A DNA stretch of 64,000 bases from Microbacterium sp. AZCO (GTDB lineage: Bacteria; Actinomycetota; Actinomycetes; Actinomycetales; Microbacteriaceae), in the NCBI RefSeq assembly GCF_039614715.1, contig NZ_CP154857.1, forward strand, positions 2,232,001-2,296,000, read 5' to 3'. A program made the position numbers and the translations under genes. Numbering within the stretch: position 1 is the stretch's first letter; each line of letters opens with the position of its first letter. Below the pieces are notes generated by a model. The model had not been told where the DNA came from. It did not search any database and worked only from the letters and a program-made list of their open reading frames with translations. Of the stretch, positions 8,344-17,422 are shown piece after piece.

Positions 8344-8615
8344 AGCAACATCCTTCCAGGCCCACCCCACGGGCAAGCCAGATCAGATGTCACCTACTCG
8401 TGCAGCAGTCCCGCCGGGGGCGGCTAGGGCTCGGGATGAAGCCGAACTTCTTGCAGGTCGGTGAGCCTAGTCGCGACGTTCACCTGCGGGTGCGTAGGTC
8501 TTCGCACAGTCAAGCGCCCGGTGATCATCGCCGGCATGGCGGTGTCGACCTTAAAGCGAGATACATTCTTGATCGAGCCCAGGATCTAATCGTCCAACGA
8601 AAACGGAGAGGGCAA

Positions 8616-11600
8616 GTGACGGTAGGACTTCCAGGCGATGACGCCGCCGCGAAGATTGTTGGAATCACGAAGGCCGCGCTCCGGCTCATTGGCGGAAGCG
8701 ATTTGGCGGACGCTATCGCGGACTTGATCGGTATTGAGAGGGTCCGGGTTGAGGCGTTCGTGGCTCAGGCAGAACGGGAACTGGCTTCTCATCGTGCCGC
8801 AGAGTTTCGCGACGTTTCAGCACCAGACCGAGAATGGGCGCATGAGATCTTGACACGCGCGTACCGGAAGTTGGCATCCCAGCCTGACGATCGTCTGGTT
8901 CGGGAGAGCCTCGTCGGACCGGGCGCAATCTCCGCCCTAATCATTGACGGCCTGGATAACAAGGACCGTGCTGATCTTCAAGAGATGCCACGTGATGGAA
9001 CGAGCTATTTCAACGGACTATCACAGTCGATTGCACATCTTGTTGCCTCCTGGTTTCGATCGAATCCAGTCGCGAATCGCGTCGCCGTCTCCTTCGCACT
9101 CGGCGAAACTCTATCGACCCTGCGGTCAGTTCTCCTTACGGTGGACGCGCTTGAGTCACGCCTCGCGCCGTCGTCCAGGCCCCATTGGTCAGTTTTGTGG
9201 GGGTCCGTGCGGGCCGCCGCCGCTGCGGAGATTGCCCGCCCACCCGAGTACTTTCCTCCCGGGTTCGACAATCAGGAGCTTGGCGAAGGGTTGAACGTTG
9301 TCTCACTTGATGAGGTGCGGTTCGCCAGATTCTCGGGCCGCGGACTGTACTGGGACGAGACTCTGTCTGGCGAGCGTATCTCCGTGAGCGCGAGCGATTT
9401 CGCGGCCGGCGAGCTTTCGATCCTGCTAGGCAACCCCGGCTCTGGCAAATCGACGCTCGCGCGCGCGCTCGTACTTGACCGCCTGAGGTCGGACAAGATG
9501 GCACTCTATTGTCGGCTCGAAGACCTCGCCCAGCTGGCGAGAACGCACGCAGATGCTAGTGCGGCAACTCTGGCGATCATGGCTTTCGCGCGAGCCGCTC
9601 GTCAGGTGTCCACTTGGTCGGACTGTGAATCGATTGCGAGCGGGATTCAAGCTGACGCGTCGCGGCCCCTCGTGGTCTTGGACGGTCTGGACGAGCTCGT
9701 CTCGGCGCCCGAATTCGCCGATGCTCGCCGACTGGCGGAGACGCTGGCAGCCGACGGCTACGCAGTCGTAGTTACATCGCGCATCTCCGGCTACACCCAA
9801 CCCTGGGAGGCCGCAAGGAAGCATCTGGCCATCGTTCCCCTCGATGCAGCAGCTCAGGAAAGATTCGTGACCAAGTGGTTCGCCGAGCCCGACCACGATG
9901 GTGCGCACGCCCGTTTCCGCCTGGCCCAACGCCAGGGCACTCTGGACGGGGCGTTCCAAAGCCCGCTGACGTTGGGCTTCGCATGTCTGTTGGCAGGCCT
10001 GGGCGAAGTCCCGATGAATCGTGGAGACCTCTTCGACCGATTCATCGATCACTTCTTGCGGGCACCTTGGCGGCATCCGGAGCAGCAAGAGCTGGATGTC
10101 GCGAGAGTCGGGGAGCTCAAGCGCGCCGCGAGGACCGTGGCATGGGCGATGGCGAGCACCCGAACCCAGGATGACGTGACATGGGCAGACGCGGCCGCCC
10201 TTTCCGAGCTCGCCGACGAGCTCGAGTCGGCTGCCGGATACTCAATCTTCGCCGCCGGCTTGCTAATCCCGCATGGACCAGTAGAACCCATCGGTGCGAC
10301 CCAACAAACCGTTCGATGGCTGCATAGGGCTGTGCAGGAGAATCTGGTCGCGCAGCGGCTGCGCACCCAGATAAGGCAGGGCACAGCGGGGTGGCGGGAC
10401 ACAATTCTACGCGCAGCTCTCCTGCCAACCTGGGCCGGTACGCTCGATCAACTCTTGGCGCTCATCGACGACGGCCCGGAGCTTCACGAGCTGATGGGAA
10501 CCTTTACAAACGTTCTCCGCACAGGCGATACTCCGGACGCCGCGATCTCCTCAATCCTTGCTCAGGCCACGGGCAAGGCGTGCACCTGCCCGACCCGCAG
10601 ACGAGAGGTCGCGAACGCGCTTGCGGAACGGGGTGAGTGGCGACTTGCTTATCGTGCCGACCCTGTCACCGCGATTGAACAGTTACGCGACGATGTTGAG
10701 TCTCGTCGAGCAGTGACGATTGGCTACGACTGGTTGACTGTTTATGGATCGAGCGAGGCGAGCGCGGGCGAATTGATCGATTTCGCATGGCAGTCTGGAC
10801 TCCAAGATCCTTACCTCTGCGCCGTCGCGACGTGGCGCTCGCTTGCGCGCAACCCGGATGCAGATCTCGACCTTCATCTGAACCCTCTGATCGCAGAACG
10901 GCTGGGCTGGCATAGCCTCGTTCCGCTCCCTGAGGATCAGCGATGGCGCGTCGCAGGCTGGGTCAATCGACGCCTCTTCGATGAATCACAAGCAACGCGA
11001 CTCGATGGTTCTGTCGAACACCTCTCCTGGGGAGACGCCTACCTGTTGGTAGAGACCGCGTTCGGACAAGCGGACATGCCGAGTGCGGAAGCATTCAGCG
11101 GTCACCTTCGGCTGGCGGCGGAGTTCGCAGCAACGAATCGGAACCGTACTCATGATTTCGTTGCACTTCGGCCCTACATTGACGGTCGCACGTTCTCTGG
11201 TTTTGAGGCAGGGATCATCGGCGCGCATCTAGAGCTAAGTGGCGCTTGGGCCGCCGATTTCGACGAGGGAGCCAAAGGGATGGGCCGGCTAGACCTGCGC
11301 TATTGCTGCGACCCAGAGGGATGGAACGAGTCCTTCCACCTCACAGCTCTATCGCAACAACTCGCGATAGAAATTGTCAGGTTGCATGCAGATGGAAACC
11401 TGCCTGGAACACTCAGCCAGATCGAGTCGGCCCAGTGGGCGCTCTTGGTCCTCGAGCGGCAGCCGAGTGTCGAAGTTTGTCGACCCATGTATCAGATGCG
11501 ACGGCGTATAACCGAATCACGAGGCCTCGCGCACATGTACATGGATCCCAGTCTCGCAACGCGAGCGTTGAACGCCCAGCCGTGGTTCGAGGCTGGACTT

Positions 11601-11972
11601 GAAGTGCTGGGAAGTCCCAGCGCCGACCGAACGTGGGACGGTCTCTGCCTAATATGGGCGGCCGTCATGAAGGCCGAAAGCGCCATTGATCCAGACTCTG
11701 TCGACGACGAGGCGGTGCGCGAACTTTTCGAGGCCGGTGTCGATCGATTCTTCTCCCCCGAGACGACACCATCCGACATGTGGGACTTCGAACTTCCCGA
11801 CAGAGTTCCGACCCGACTGCTCAAACACCTGGCGACCGTCGCGATCGAACGGACTAGTCAGCTCGGTCCAGAAGCTACCTGGCACGCCCTGCGAACCGTG
11901 GAGCGCGCGGTCCTGCCCGCAGGGCTACTACCAAACTTCTTCAACCGGTTGGCGGTACGTCCGAGTCTCTGA
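8616..11972 (+). CDS. Large NACHT-type STAND NTPase
   Basis: 1,118 residues from a GTG at 8616 preceded by GGAGAGGG. An N-terminal helical region of about 260 residues lacks an obvious effector signature. The NTPase core has Walker A LLGNPGSGKSTLA (Lys278), Walker B PLVVLDGLDELVS (Asp356) and a sensor-like VVVTSRISGY, the pattern of NACHT/AAA STAND proteins. The last ~600 residues are helical repeats-like sequence without recognised motifs and may sense a ligand. STAND NTPases of this shape (Avs, bNACHT) often defend against phage; that role here is inference from architecture and island location. Codon use is less GC-rich than in host genes. Confidence 0.85.
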   Translation: MTVGLPGDDAAAKIVGITKAALRLIGGSDLADAIADLIGIERVRVEAFVAQAERELASHRAAEFRDVSAPDREWAHEILTRAYRKLASQPDDRLVRESLVGPGAISALIIDGLDNKDRADLQEMPRDGTSYFNGLSQSIAHLVASWFRSNPVANRVAVSFALGETLSTLRSVLLTVDALESRLAPSSRPHWSVLWGSVRAAAAAEIARPPEYFPPGFDNQELGEGLNVVSLDEVRFARFSGRGLYWDETLSGERISVSASDFAAGELSILLGNPGSGKSTLARALVLDRLRSDKMALYCRLEDLAQLARTHADASAATLAIMAFARAARQVSTWSDCESIASGIQADASRPLVVLDGLDELVSAPEFADARRLAETLAADGYAVVVTSRISGYTQPWEAARKHLAIVPLDAAAQERFVTKWFAEPDHDGAHARFRLAQRQGTLDGAFQSPLTLGFACLLAGLGEVPMNRGDLFDRFIDHFLRAPWRHPEQQELDVARVGELKRAARTVAWAMASTRTQDDVTWADAAALSELADELESAAGYSIFAAGLLIPHGPVEPIGATQQTVRWLHRAVQENLVAQRLRTQIRQGTAGWRDTILRAALLPTWAGTLDQLLALIDDGPELHELMGTFTNVLRTGDTPDAAISSILAQATGKACTCPTRRREVANALAERGEWRLAYRADPVTAIEQLRDDVESRRAVTIGYDWLTVYGSSEASAGELIDFAWQSGLQDPYLCAVATWRSLARNPDADLDLHLNPLIAERLGWHSLVPLPEDQRWRVAGWVNRRLFDESQATRLDGSVEHLSWGDAYLLVETAFGQADMPSAEAFSGHLRLAAEFAATNRNRTHDFVALRPYIDGRTFSGFEAGIIGAHLELSGAWAADFDEGAKGMGRLDLRYCCDPEGWNESFHLTALSQQLAIEIVRLHADGNLPGTLSQIESAQWALLVLERQPSVEVCRPMYQMRRRITESRGLAHMYMDPSLATRALNAQPWFEAGLEVLGSPSADRTWDGLCLIWAAVMKAESAIDPDSVDDEAVRELFEAGVDRFFSPETTPSDMWDFELPDRVPTRLLKHLATVAIERTSQLGPEATWHALRTVERAVLPAGLLPNFFNRLAVRPSL

Positions 11973-12045
11973 GGGCTGGGTCGAGAAGTCGCGCCGCACT
12001 CCATGAGGCAGGGGCACGATTCGCGGGAGGGGCTCACACTACGAC

Positions 12046-12237
12046 GAAGCTGCCCGCACCGACGTGGTCGGCACCTTCCCCAACCCGGCCGCGCTGCTGC
12101 GCCTGGCCGGGCGCGTCCTGTTCGAGCAGCACGATGAATGGGACGGCGCCGACCGCCGCTACTTCAGCGAGCACTCCATGAAGCGCCTGCTCGCCGAACC
12201 CGAGGAGGGGAGCATCCCCGAACTCACCGCGGCATAA
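12046..12237 (+). pseudogene. IS256-family transposase C-terminal remnant
   Basis: 64 codons with the IS256-type C terminus: [40 protein letters not shown], and a natural TAA. The catalytic DDE part is missing and no terminal inverted repeats were seen. Much more GC-rich than the adjacent NACHT gene, in keeping with separate arrival. Confidence 0.75.
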
Positions 12238-12278
12238 TCAGAACAACTGACCCGCACGGTGTCGAGAAACTCCACCAT

Positions 12279-12530
12279 TCAACGGGACGTCACCCCTCCC
12301 GACTCAATGGAGCCACTTCGGAGGTATATGCCGAGAACGAAGCGAGCGAGACGAATCCACGCTCGCCGACCCGCGAGCACGACAAGCGCAATCATGAGCG
12401 GGCCGACCCACCAGTGCTGCCCAGCCGCGGTGATACCGGCGTTCCAAAGGATCAGGAGCGCATCCCAACGGCCCTCGATTATCCATCCGCGCACGTCGAT
12501 GGGATCGAAGTCGATGCCGGGCGGGACCAT
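12279..12530 (-). CDS. Small membrane protein
   Basis: 83 residues (MVPPGIDFDPIDVRGWIIEG at the start) with one or two membrane segments (WDALLILWNAGITAAG; WWVGPLMIALVVLAG) and a basic C-terminal part. No family recognised. It lies between the IS256 fragment and the amt terminator. Confidence 0.45.
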   Translation of the reverse strand: MVPPGIDFDPIDVRGWIIEGRWDALLILWNAGITAAGQHWWVGPLMIALVVLAGRRAWIRLARFVLGIYLRSGSIESGGVTSR

Positions 12531-12788
12531 ATCGCTGTTGTATCAGGCACCGACGACACAAGGCGGAAGCCGTTGCTATTGATTCGATGTCAGTCGGCAG
12601 CTGCCCGAGTGGGTCAGTGCGGCGGGACTCGAGATCGACAGCGCACGTAGCGGTCCCTTCAGCGGTCAATGCCCGAATCAGGATCCTCACTGCCTCCTCG
12701 GCAGCGCGCGATTCGGTCTTGCCTCCTCCGCATGGCCAGAGCAACACCGGTGCCCCAAGGCCGAAGTTGTTGCATCGGTCTGGGGGCA
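12531..12788 (-). other. Gene-poor stretch with a P-loop-like coding fragment
   Basis: No complete gene. On the minus strand one frame reads FGLGAPVLLWPCGGGKTES and later ALCRRCLIQQRYGP. The GGGKTE resembles a helicase Walker A motif and the CRRC a zinc knuckle, so this may be a decayed ATPase fragment. The evidence is thin and no family is claimed. Confidence 0.25.
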
Positions 12789-12828
12789 AAGAGCGGGGCG
12801 GATCCGAGCGCGAATCCGCCCCGCTCTT
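12789..12828 (-). terminator. Rho-independent-type terminator of amt
   Basis: A perfect 15-bp stem (12789-12803 with 12814-12828, arm AAGAGCGGGGCGGAT) around a 10-base loop, nine bases past the amt stop codon. Confidence 0.8.
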
Positions 12829-12836
12829 CGGAGGTG

Positions 12837-14105
12837 TCAGACGAGCTTCTCCTCCAGCACGTAGCCTTCCTCGCCGTGCTCGGCGAGGTCGACGCCGGCG
12901 ATCTCGTCCTCGCTCTTCACACGGAATCCGATCGTCTTGTCGATCGCGAGGCCGATGATGAAGGTGAGGATGAGCGAGTAGCCAAGGACAGCGAAGGCGG
13001 CGATCGCCTGGACGAGCAGCTGTGTCCCGTCGCCGCCCATGAACAGGCCCGTGCCGTTGGCGAAGAAGCCGAGGTACAGGGTTCCGATCAGACCGCCGAC
13101 GAGGTGGATCCCGACGACGTCGAGCGAGTCGTCGAAGCCCCACTTGTACTTCACCTCGATCGCGAGGGCGCAGGCCGCACCGGCGACGATGCCGAGCAGG
13201 ATCGCCCAGACGGGATCCAGCGCGGCGCACGCGGGCGTGATCGCGACGAGGCCGGCGACGGCTCCTGACGCGGCGCCGACGGACGTCGGCTTGCCGTCTT
13301 TGATCTTCTCGACAACGAGCCATGCGAGCAGGGCAGCCGCGGTTGCCGCGATGGTGTTGACGTAGACGAGCGCCGCGGTGCCGTCGGCGGCGAGCTCGGA
13401 GCCGCCGTTGAAGCCGAACCAGCCGAACCACAGGAGGCCGGCGCCCAGGAGGACGTACGGGGGGTTGTGCGGCACGTGCGCGCCCTTGCGGAAGCCGACG
13501 CGGCGGCCGAGCACGAGAGCGAGCGCGAGCGCGGCGGCGCCGGCGTTGATGTGGACGGCCGTGCCGCCGGCGAAGTCGATGACTCCGACGCCGAAGATCT
13601 CCTGGAGCCCGTAGGTGATCCAGCCGCCGTAAGAGAAGCTGCCGTCGTCGGCCAGTCCGAAGTTGAAGACCCAGCTCGCGACGGGGAAGTACACGATCGT
13701 CGCCCACACGCCGGCGAACAGCATCCACGATCCGAACTTCGCGCGGTCGGCGATCGCCCCCGAGATGAGCGCGACCGTGATGATCGCGAAGGTGGCCTGG
13801 AAGGCGACGAAGGCGAGCGGTGGGTAGGCCGCGCCCTCCGGCGTCTCGAGCAGGCTCCCGAGCCCGATGGCCGACCAGTCGATAGACCAGGGCGGCACAA
13901 GGCCGTCCGATCCGGGGAACGCGATCGCATAGCCGTAGAGCACCCACAGCACGCCGATGAGGCCCGCAGCGCCGAACGTCATCATCATCATGCTGATGAC
14001 GCTCTTCGCCTTGACGAGCCCTCCGTAGAAGAAGGCCAGACCGGGTGCCATCAGCAGCACGAGCGCAGCGGACAGCAGGATGAATGTGGTGTTTCCCTGA
14101 TCCAT
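12837..14105 (-). CDS. amt: Ammonium transporter, Amt family
   Basis: 422 residues, about eleven membrane helices with an outside N terminus (MDQGNTTFILLSAALVLLMA). Conserved pore signatures are visible: the twin-His positions in GTAVHINAGAAAL and VVGIHLVGGLIG, and WLLFAG-like GSWMLFAGVWATIVYFP. The family imports ammonium/methylammonium across the inner membrane. Start ATG at 14105. It is divergent from the glnT-glx run, and pairing ammonium or methylamine uptake with a ligase and a glutamate-synthase-like enzyme suggests a shared nitrogen-scavenging role. No glnK is adjacent. Confidence 0.92.
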   Translation of the reverse strand: MDQGNTTFILLSAALVLLMAPGLAFFYGGLVKAKSVISMMMMTFGAAGLIGVLWVLYGYAIAFPGSDGLVPPWSIDWSAIGLGSLLETPEGAAYPPLAFVAFQATFAIITVALISGAIADRAKFGSWMLFAGVWATIVYFPVASWVFNFGLADDGSFSYGGWITYGLQEIFGVGVIDFAGGTAVHINAGAAALALALVLGRRVGFRKGAHVPHNPPYVLLGAGLLWFGWFGFNGGSELAADGTAALVYVNTIAATAAALLAWLVVEKIKDGKPTSVGAASGAVAGLVAITPACAALDPVWAILLGIVAGAACALAIEVKYKWGFDDSLDVVGIHLVGGLIGTLYLGFFANGTGLFMGGDGTQLLVQAIAAFAVLGYSLILTFIIGLAIDKTIGFRVKSEDEIAGVDLAEHGEEGYVLEEKLV

Positions 14106-14369
14106 GAGGGGAGCCTCTCTGCAGGCTTCTGCGAGGCACCGCCGGGTTGCGATGCGCCTTCGAGCCGCGCCTGCCGGCAGGTGACTGCCGTGCAACCCAT
14201 TTTCTTGACGCGAAACCCTGCGACCGTTTCTGCGGCGTAAACCTTACGTGACGCGATCCGCCGAGGGTTTTACCCGCCCGAAACATCGGGGATACCGGAT
14301 CGACGTCGATCTCTTGTTACTGTCACTCAACATTCTTCACCAACAGTAAACCTCACGAGGAGATCCGAC
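14106..14369. promoter_or_regulatory. Divergent promoter region between amt and the glnT-glx run
   Basis: 264 bases between two divergent starts, holding the promoters of both units and probably operators for the XRE-cupin protein encoded at the end of the run and for a general nitrogen regulator. The glnT ribosome binding site is GAGGAGA just before 14370. No specific operator could be assigned by eye. Confidence 0.4.
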
Positions 14370-15734
14370 ATGACCCTTCCCGCATTCGCCGGGAGTGACG
14401 TCGTCACACTCCCCACCGCCCCGCGGTCGCTGCGAGAGCGCGCACTGGCCGACGACGTGCGCTTCATCCTCGCGGTGTTCGTCGATCTCAACGGCAAACC
14501 CTGCGCGAAGCTCGTGCCGGTGTCGGCCGCCGACGAACTGGAGGCGGGTGAGCTCGGCTTCGCGGGCTTCGCCGCGGGGCTCATCGGACAGCACCCGCAC
14601 GACGCCGACCTCATCGCCGTTCCCGATCTCGACTCCTATGCGCCGATCCCCTTCGTGCGCGAGGGGCTCGCGATCGTCCACTGCGATCCCTACGTCGAAG
14701 GCGAGCCGTGGCCGTTCGCGCCGCGCGTCATCCTCAAGCGCGCGCTCTCACGGCTCGCCGAGCGCGGGCTGTCTGCGAAGGTCGGCGCCGAAGTGGAGTA
14801 CTTCCTCGTCGACCGCGACGAGAACGGCCGGCTCACCGCGGCCGACGCGAAGGACGAGGGCCTGCGCTCGTGCTACGACGCGCGCGGCGTGACGCGCATG
14901 TACGATCACCTGGCGGCGGTCAGCGACGCCATGAACGCGCTCGGCTGGGGCAATTACGCCAACGACCACGAAGACGCTCCCGGACAGTTCGAGCAGAACT
15001 TCGCGTACGACGAGGCGCTCGTCACCGCCGATCGGGTGATCACGCTGCGCTATCTCATCGGGATGCTGGCCGAGCAGCGGGGCATGACCGCGACCTTCAT
15101 GCCGAAGCCGTTCAGCGACCGCGCGGGCAGCGGCCTGCACTTCCACCTGTCGCTGTGGGAGGACGACGCCCCGGTCTTCCCCGGCTCCGCCGACGAGCGA
15201 GGCCTCGGCCTCTCCGACCTCGCCTACTCGTTCGTCGCCGGCATGCTCGACCATGCGCCGGGGCTGCAGCTGTTCCTCGCGCCGAGCGTCAACTCGTACA
15301 AGCGCCGCGGCGCCACGACGAGCGCGTCCGGTGCCACGTGGTCGCCGAAGCACGCGACGTACGGCGGCAACGACCGCACGCACTTCATCCGCGTCCCGGA
15401 CGGCAACCGCATCGAGCTGCGCGCGGCGGACGGATCGGCCAACCCGTACCTCGCCCTCGCCGCGGTCGTGCACGCGGGTCTCGACGGCATCGAGCGCGAC
15501 GCCGACCCGGGCGACCCGTGCGGCCCCGGCGAGTTCCGCGAGAGCTCTGCTGTCCTCCCCCGCACGCTGCTCCACGCCGTGCAGTCGCTCCGCGACGACG
15601 CCGTCCTCCGCGAAGCGCTCGACGGCGGGCGCGGCGTCGCCGACTACTTCGCCGACGCCAAGGAGGACGAGTTCCTCGGCTGGCACAACACCGTCACGGA
15701 GTGGGAGCTCGACCGCTACCTCACGGCGTACTGA
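14370..15734 (+). CDS. glnT: Type III glutamine synthetase-like ligase (GlnT / gamma-glutamylmethylamide synthetase type)
   Basis: 454 residues. Glutamine-synthetase fold signatures: metal-binding VGAEVEYFLVDRD, the GSGLHFHLSLWEDD nucleotide/glutamate motif, and NPYLALAAVVHAG. Family members join glutamate to ammonia or, as GmaS, to methylamine with ATP. In methylotrophs GmaS sits beside N-methylglutamate synthase, whose three subunits are the GlxBCD type encoded just downstream here, so an alkylamine acceptor is as likely as ammonia. Sequence alone does not separate the two. First gene of an eight-gene run with short gaps and overlaps. Confidence 0.9.
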   Translation: MTLPAFAGSDVVTLPTAPRSLRERALADDVRFILAVFVDLNGKPCAKLVPVSAADELEAGELGFAGFAAGLIGQHPHDADLIAVPDLDSYAPIPFVREGLAIVHCDPYVEGEPWPFAPRVILKRALSRLAERGLSAKVGAEVEYFLVDRDENGRLTAADAKDEGLRSCYDARGVTRMYDHLAAVSDAMNALGWGNYANDHEDAPGQFEQNFAYDEALVTADRVITLRYLIGMLAEQRGMTATFMPKPFSDRAGSGLHFHLSLWEDDAPVFPGSADERGLGLSDLAYSFVAGMLDHAPGLQLFLAPSVNSYKRRGATTSASGATWSPKHATYGGNDRTHFIRVPDGNRIELRAADGSANPYLALAAVVHAGLDGIERDADPGDPCGPGEFRESSAVLPRTLLHAVQSLRDDAVLREALDGGRGVADYFADAKEDEFLGWHNTVTEWELDRYLTAY

Positions 15735-15771
15735 GCGCCGCGGCATCCCGTAACAACGAAAGGAACCACCC

Positions 15772-16698
15772 ATGTGCGGAATCGCTGCACTGCAGATTCG
15801 CAACCCCGCGCTGCGCGGAAGCCTCGGCGACCTGATGCACGGCATGCTGTGCGAGATCGTCGAGCGCGGGCCGGACTCGGCCGGCCTCGCCCTTTACGGA
15901 TCGGAGCGCCTCACGCCGCACGGCGCCTCGGCGATCACCGTCATCTCGGACGCCGACCCGGCCGCGCTCACCGAGAGCCTGCGGGCGCTCCTCCCCGCCG
16001 GAAGCGAGCCCGTCGTCACTGCGTACGCGGAATCGGTGCTCGTCAACGCGGGGGTGCCGGCGTCCGTCCTGGAGTCCGCGGTGCGCGCGGCGCTTCCCGG
16101 CACGAGCATCATCGGCCGCGGGTCGCACGTCGCGGTGCTGAAGGGCGTCGGACATCCCGTCGAGCTCGCCGCCGCATACGGCCTGACCGAGATCAGCGGA
16201 ACCCAGGCGCTCTCGCACACCCGCATGGCGACCGAGTCGGCCGTGACAGCCGCGGGCGCGCACCCCTTCACCGTCGCCGAGGACCTCTGCCTCGTGCACA
16301 ACGGCTCGTTCAGCAACCACGCCTCGATCCGCCGGTGGCTGCGCGCCGAGGGCGTCGAGTTCGACAGCGAGAACGACTCCGAGGTCGCCGCCCGCTTCAT
16401 CGCCTGGCGCATGAGCCACGGCGACGACCTCACCACGGCGCTCCAGGCCCTGCAGGGGGTCTTCGACGGCTTCTACACGCTCGTCGTCACGACCTCCGAC
16501 AGCATGGCGGTCGTCCGCGACCCCATCGCGTGCAAGCCGGCGATCATCGCCGAGACCGACGACTGGATCGCCATGGCGTCGGAGTACCGCGCGCTCGCCG
16601 GCCTCCCCGGCATCGAGGATGCCCGCATCTTCGAGCCCTCACCCGGCGTCGTCTACACCTGGGCCCTCGCGCCCGTCCTGGAAGGAGCAGCCCGATGA
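15772..16698 (+). CDS. glxB: Class II glutamine amidotransferase-like subunit (GlxB/MgsA)
   Basis: 308 residues beginning MCGIAALQIRN, so the catalytic Cys2 of Ntn-type amidotransferases is kept after Met removal. LSHTRMATES and CLVHNGSFSNHASIRRWL are the conserved family blocks. In glutamate-synthase-like complexes this subunit corresponds to the N-terminal amidotransferase domain of GltB, split off as a separate protein. It overlaps glxC by four bases (ATGA), implying stoichiometric translation. It probably receives the gamma-glutamyl product of the upstream ligase. Confidence 0.9.
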   Translation: MCGIAALQIRNPALRGSLGDLMHGMLCEIVERGPDSAGLALYGSERLTPHGASAITVISDADPAALTESLRALLPAGSEPVVTAYAESVLVNAGVPASVLESAVRAALPGTSIIGRGSHVAVLKGVGHPVELAAAYGLTEISGTQALSHTRMATESAVTAAGAHPFTVAEDLCLVHNGSFSNHASIRRWLRAEGVEFDSENDSEVAARFIAWRMSHGDDLTTALQALQGVFDGFYTLVVTTSDSMAVVRDPIACKPAIIAETDDWIAMASEYRALAGLPGIEDARIFEPSPGVVYTWALAPVLEGAAR

Positions 16699-17396
16699 CC
16701 CTCATCGCCCCCGCCGAACCCGCCACGACCGTCGACCTGGCCGGCTCGAGCGTACGCGAGCTCAACCAGCTCCTGCATGACGCCCCCGACGGCTCGTCCT
16801 GGGTCGTGAAGTCCCCCGTAGGAAGCCACAACATCGCCGTCGGCATCACTGCCGACATCGATGTCGCCGTCGAGGGCGATGTCGGCTACTACTTCGCGGG
16901 GATGCATCAGACCGGGAGGGCGACCGTGCGCGGCAGCGCGGGCGTCGGGCTCGCCGAGAACATCATGTCGGGCGTCGTCCATGTGACCGGGGATGCCTCG
17001 CAGTCGACCGCCGCCACCGGGCACGGCGGCCTGGTGATCGTCGACGGCAACACCGGCGCGCGCTGCGGAATCTCGATGAAGGGCGTCGACATCGTCGTCG
17101 GAGGGAGCATCGGCCACGCGTCGGCGTTCATGGCGCAAGCCGGTCGCCTCGTCGTCTGCGGCGACGCCGGCGAGGCCCTCGGCGACTCCATCTACGAGGC
17201 GCGCATCTACGTGCGCGGCGAGGTCGCCTCGCTCGGCGCCGACTGCGTCGAGAAGGAGATGCGCCCCGAGCACCTCGCCGAGCTCGCCGACCTGCTCGAC
17301 CGCGCGGGACGCCCGGAAGACCCAGCCGACTTCCGCCGCTACGGCTCGGCGCGCAACCTGTACCACTTCAAGGTCGACAACGCCGGCGCGTACTGA
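16695..17396 (+). CDS. glxC: GXGXG-domain subunit of a glutamate-synthase-like enzyme (GlxC/MgsB)
   Basis: 233 residues forming the right-handed beta-helix equivalent of the GltB C-terminal domain. The repeating Gly pattern is clear: GDVGYYFAGM, GHGGLVIVDGNTGARCG, VVGGSIGHASAF, VVCGDAGEALGDSIYEA, IYVRGEVASLGADC. It has a structural role, holding the amidotransferase and FMN subunits together. The start overlaps glxB; glxD follows after 26 bases. Confidence 0.9.
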   Translation: MTLIAPAEPATTVDLAGSSVRELNQLLHDAPDGSSWVVKSPVGSHNIAVGITADIDVAVEGDVGYYFAGMHQTGRATVRGSAGVGLAENIMSGVVHVTGDASQSTAATGHGGLVIVDGNTGARCGISMKGVDIVVGGSIGHASAFMAQAGRLVVCGDAGEALGDSIYEARIYVRGEVASLGADCVEKEMRPEHLAELADLLDRAGRPEDPADFRRYGSARNLYHFKVDNAGAY

Positions 17397-17422
17397 CCCA
17401 CTCCCACCACCAGGAGCATGAA

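Noticed and set aside
12304..14286. 660-codon frame overlapping amt on the same strand
   Set aside because: It is a frameshifted reading of amt (Arg/Pro-rich) and extends only because stops are rare at this GC content.
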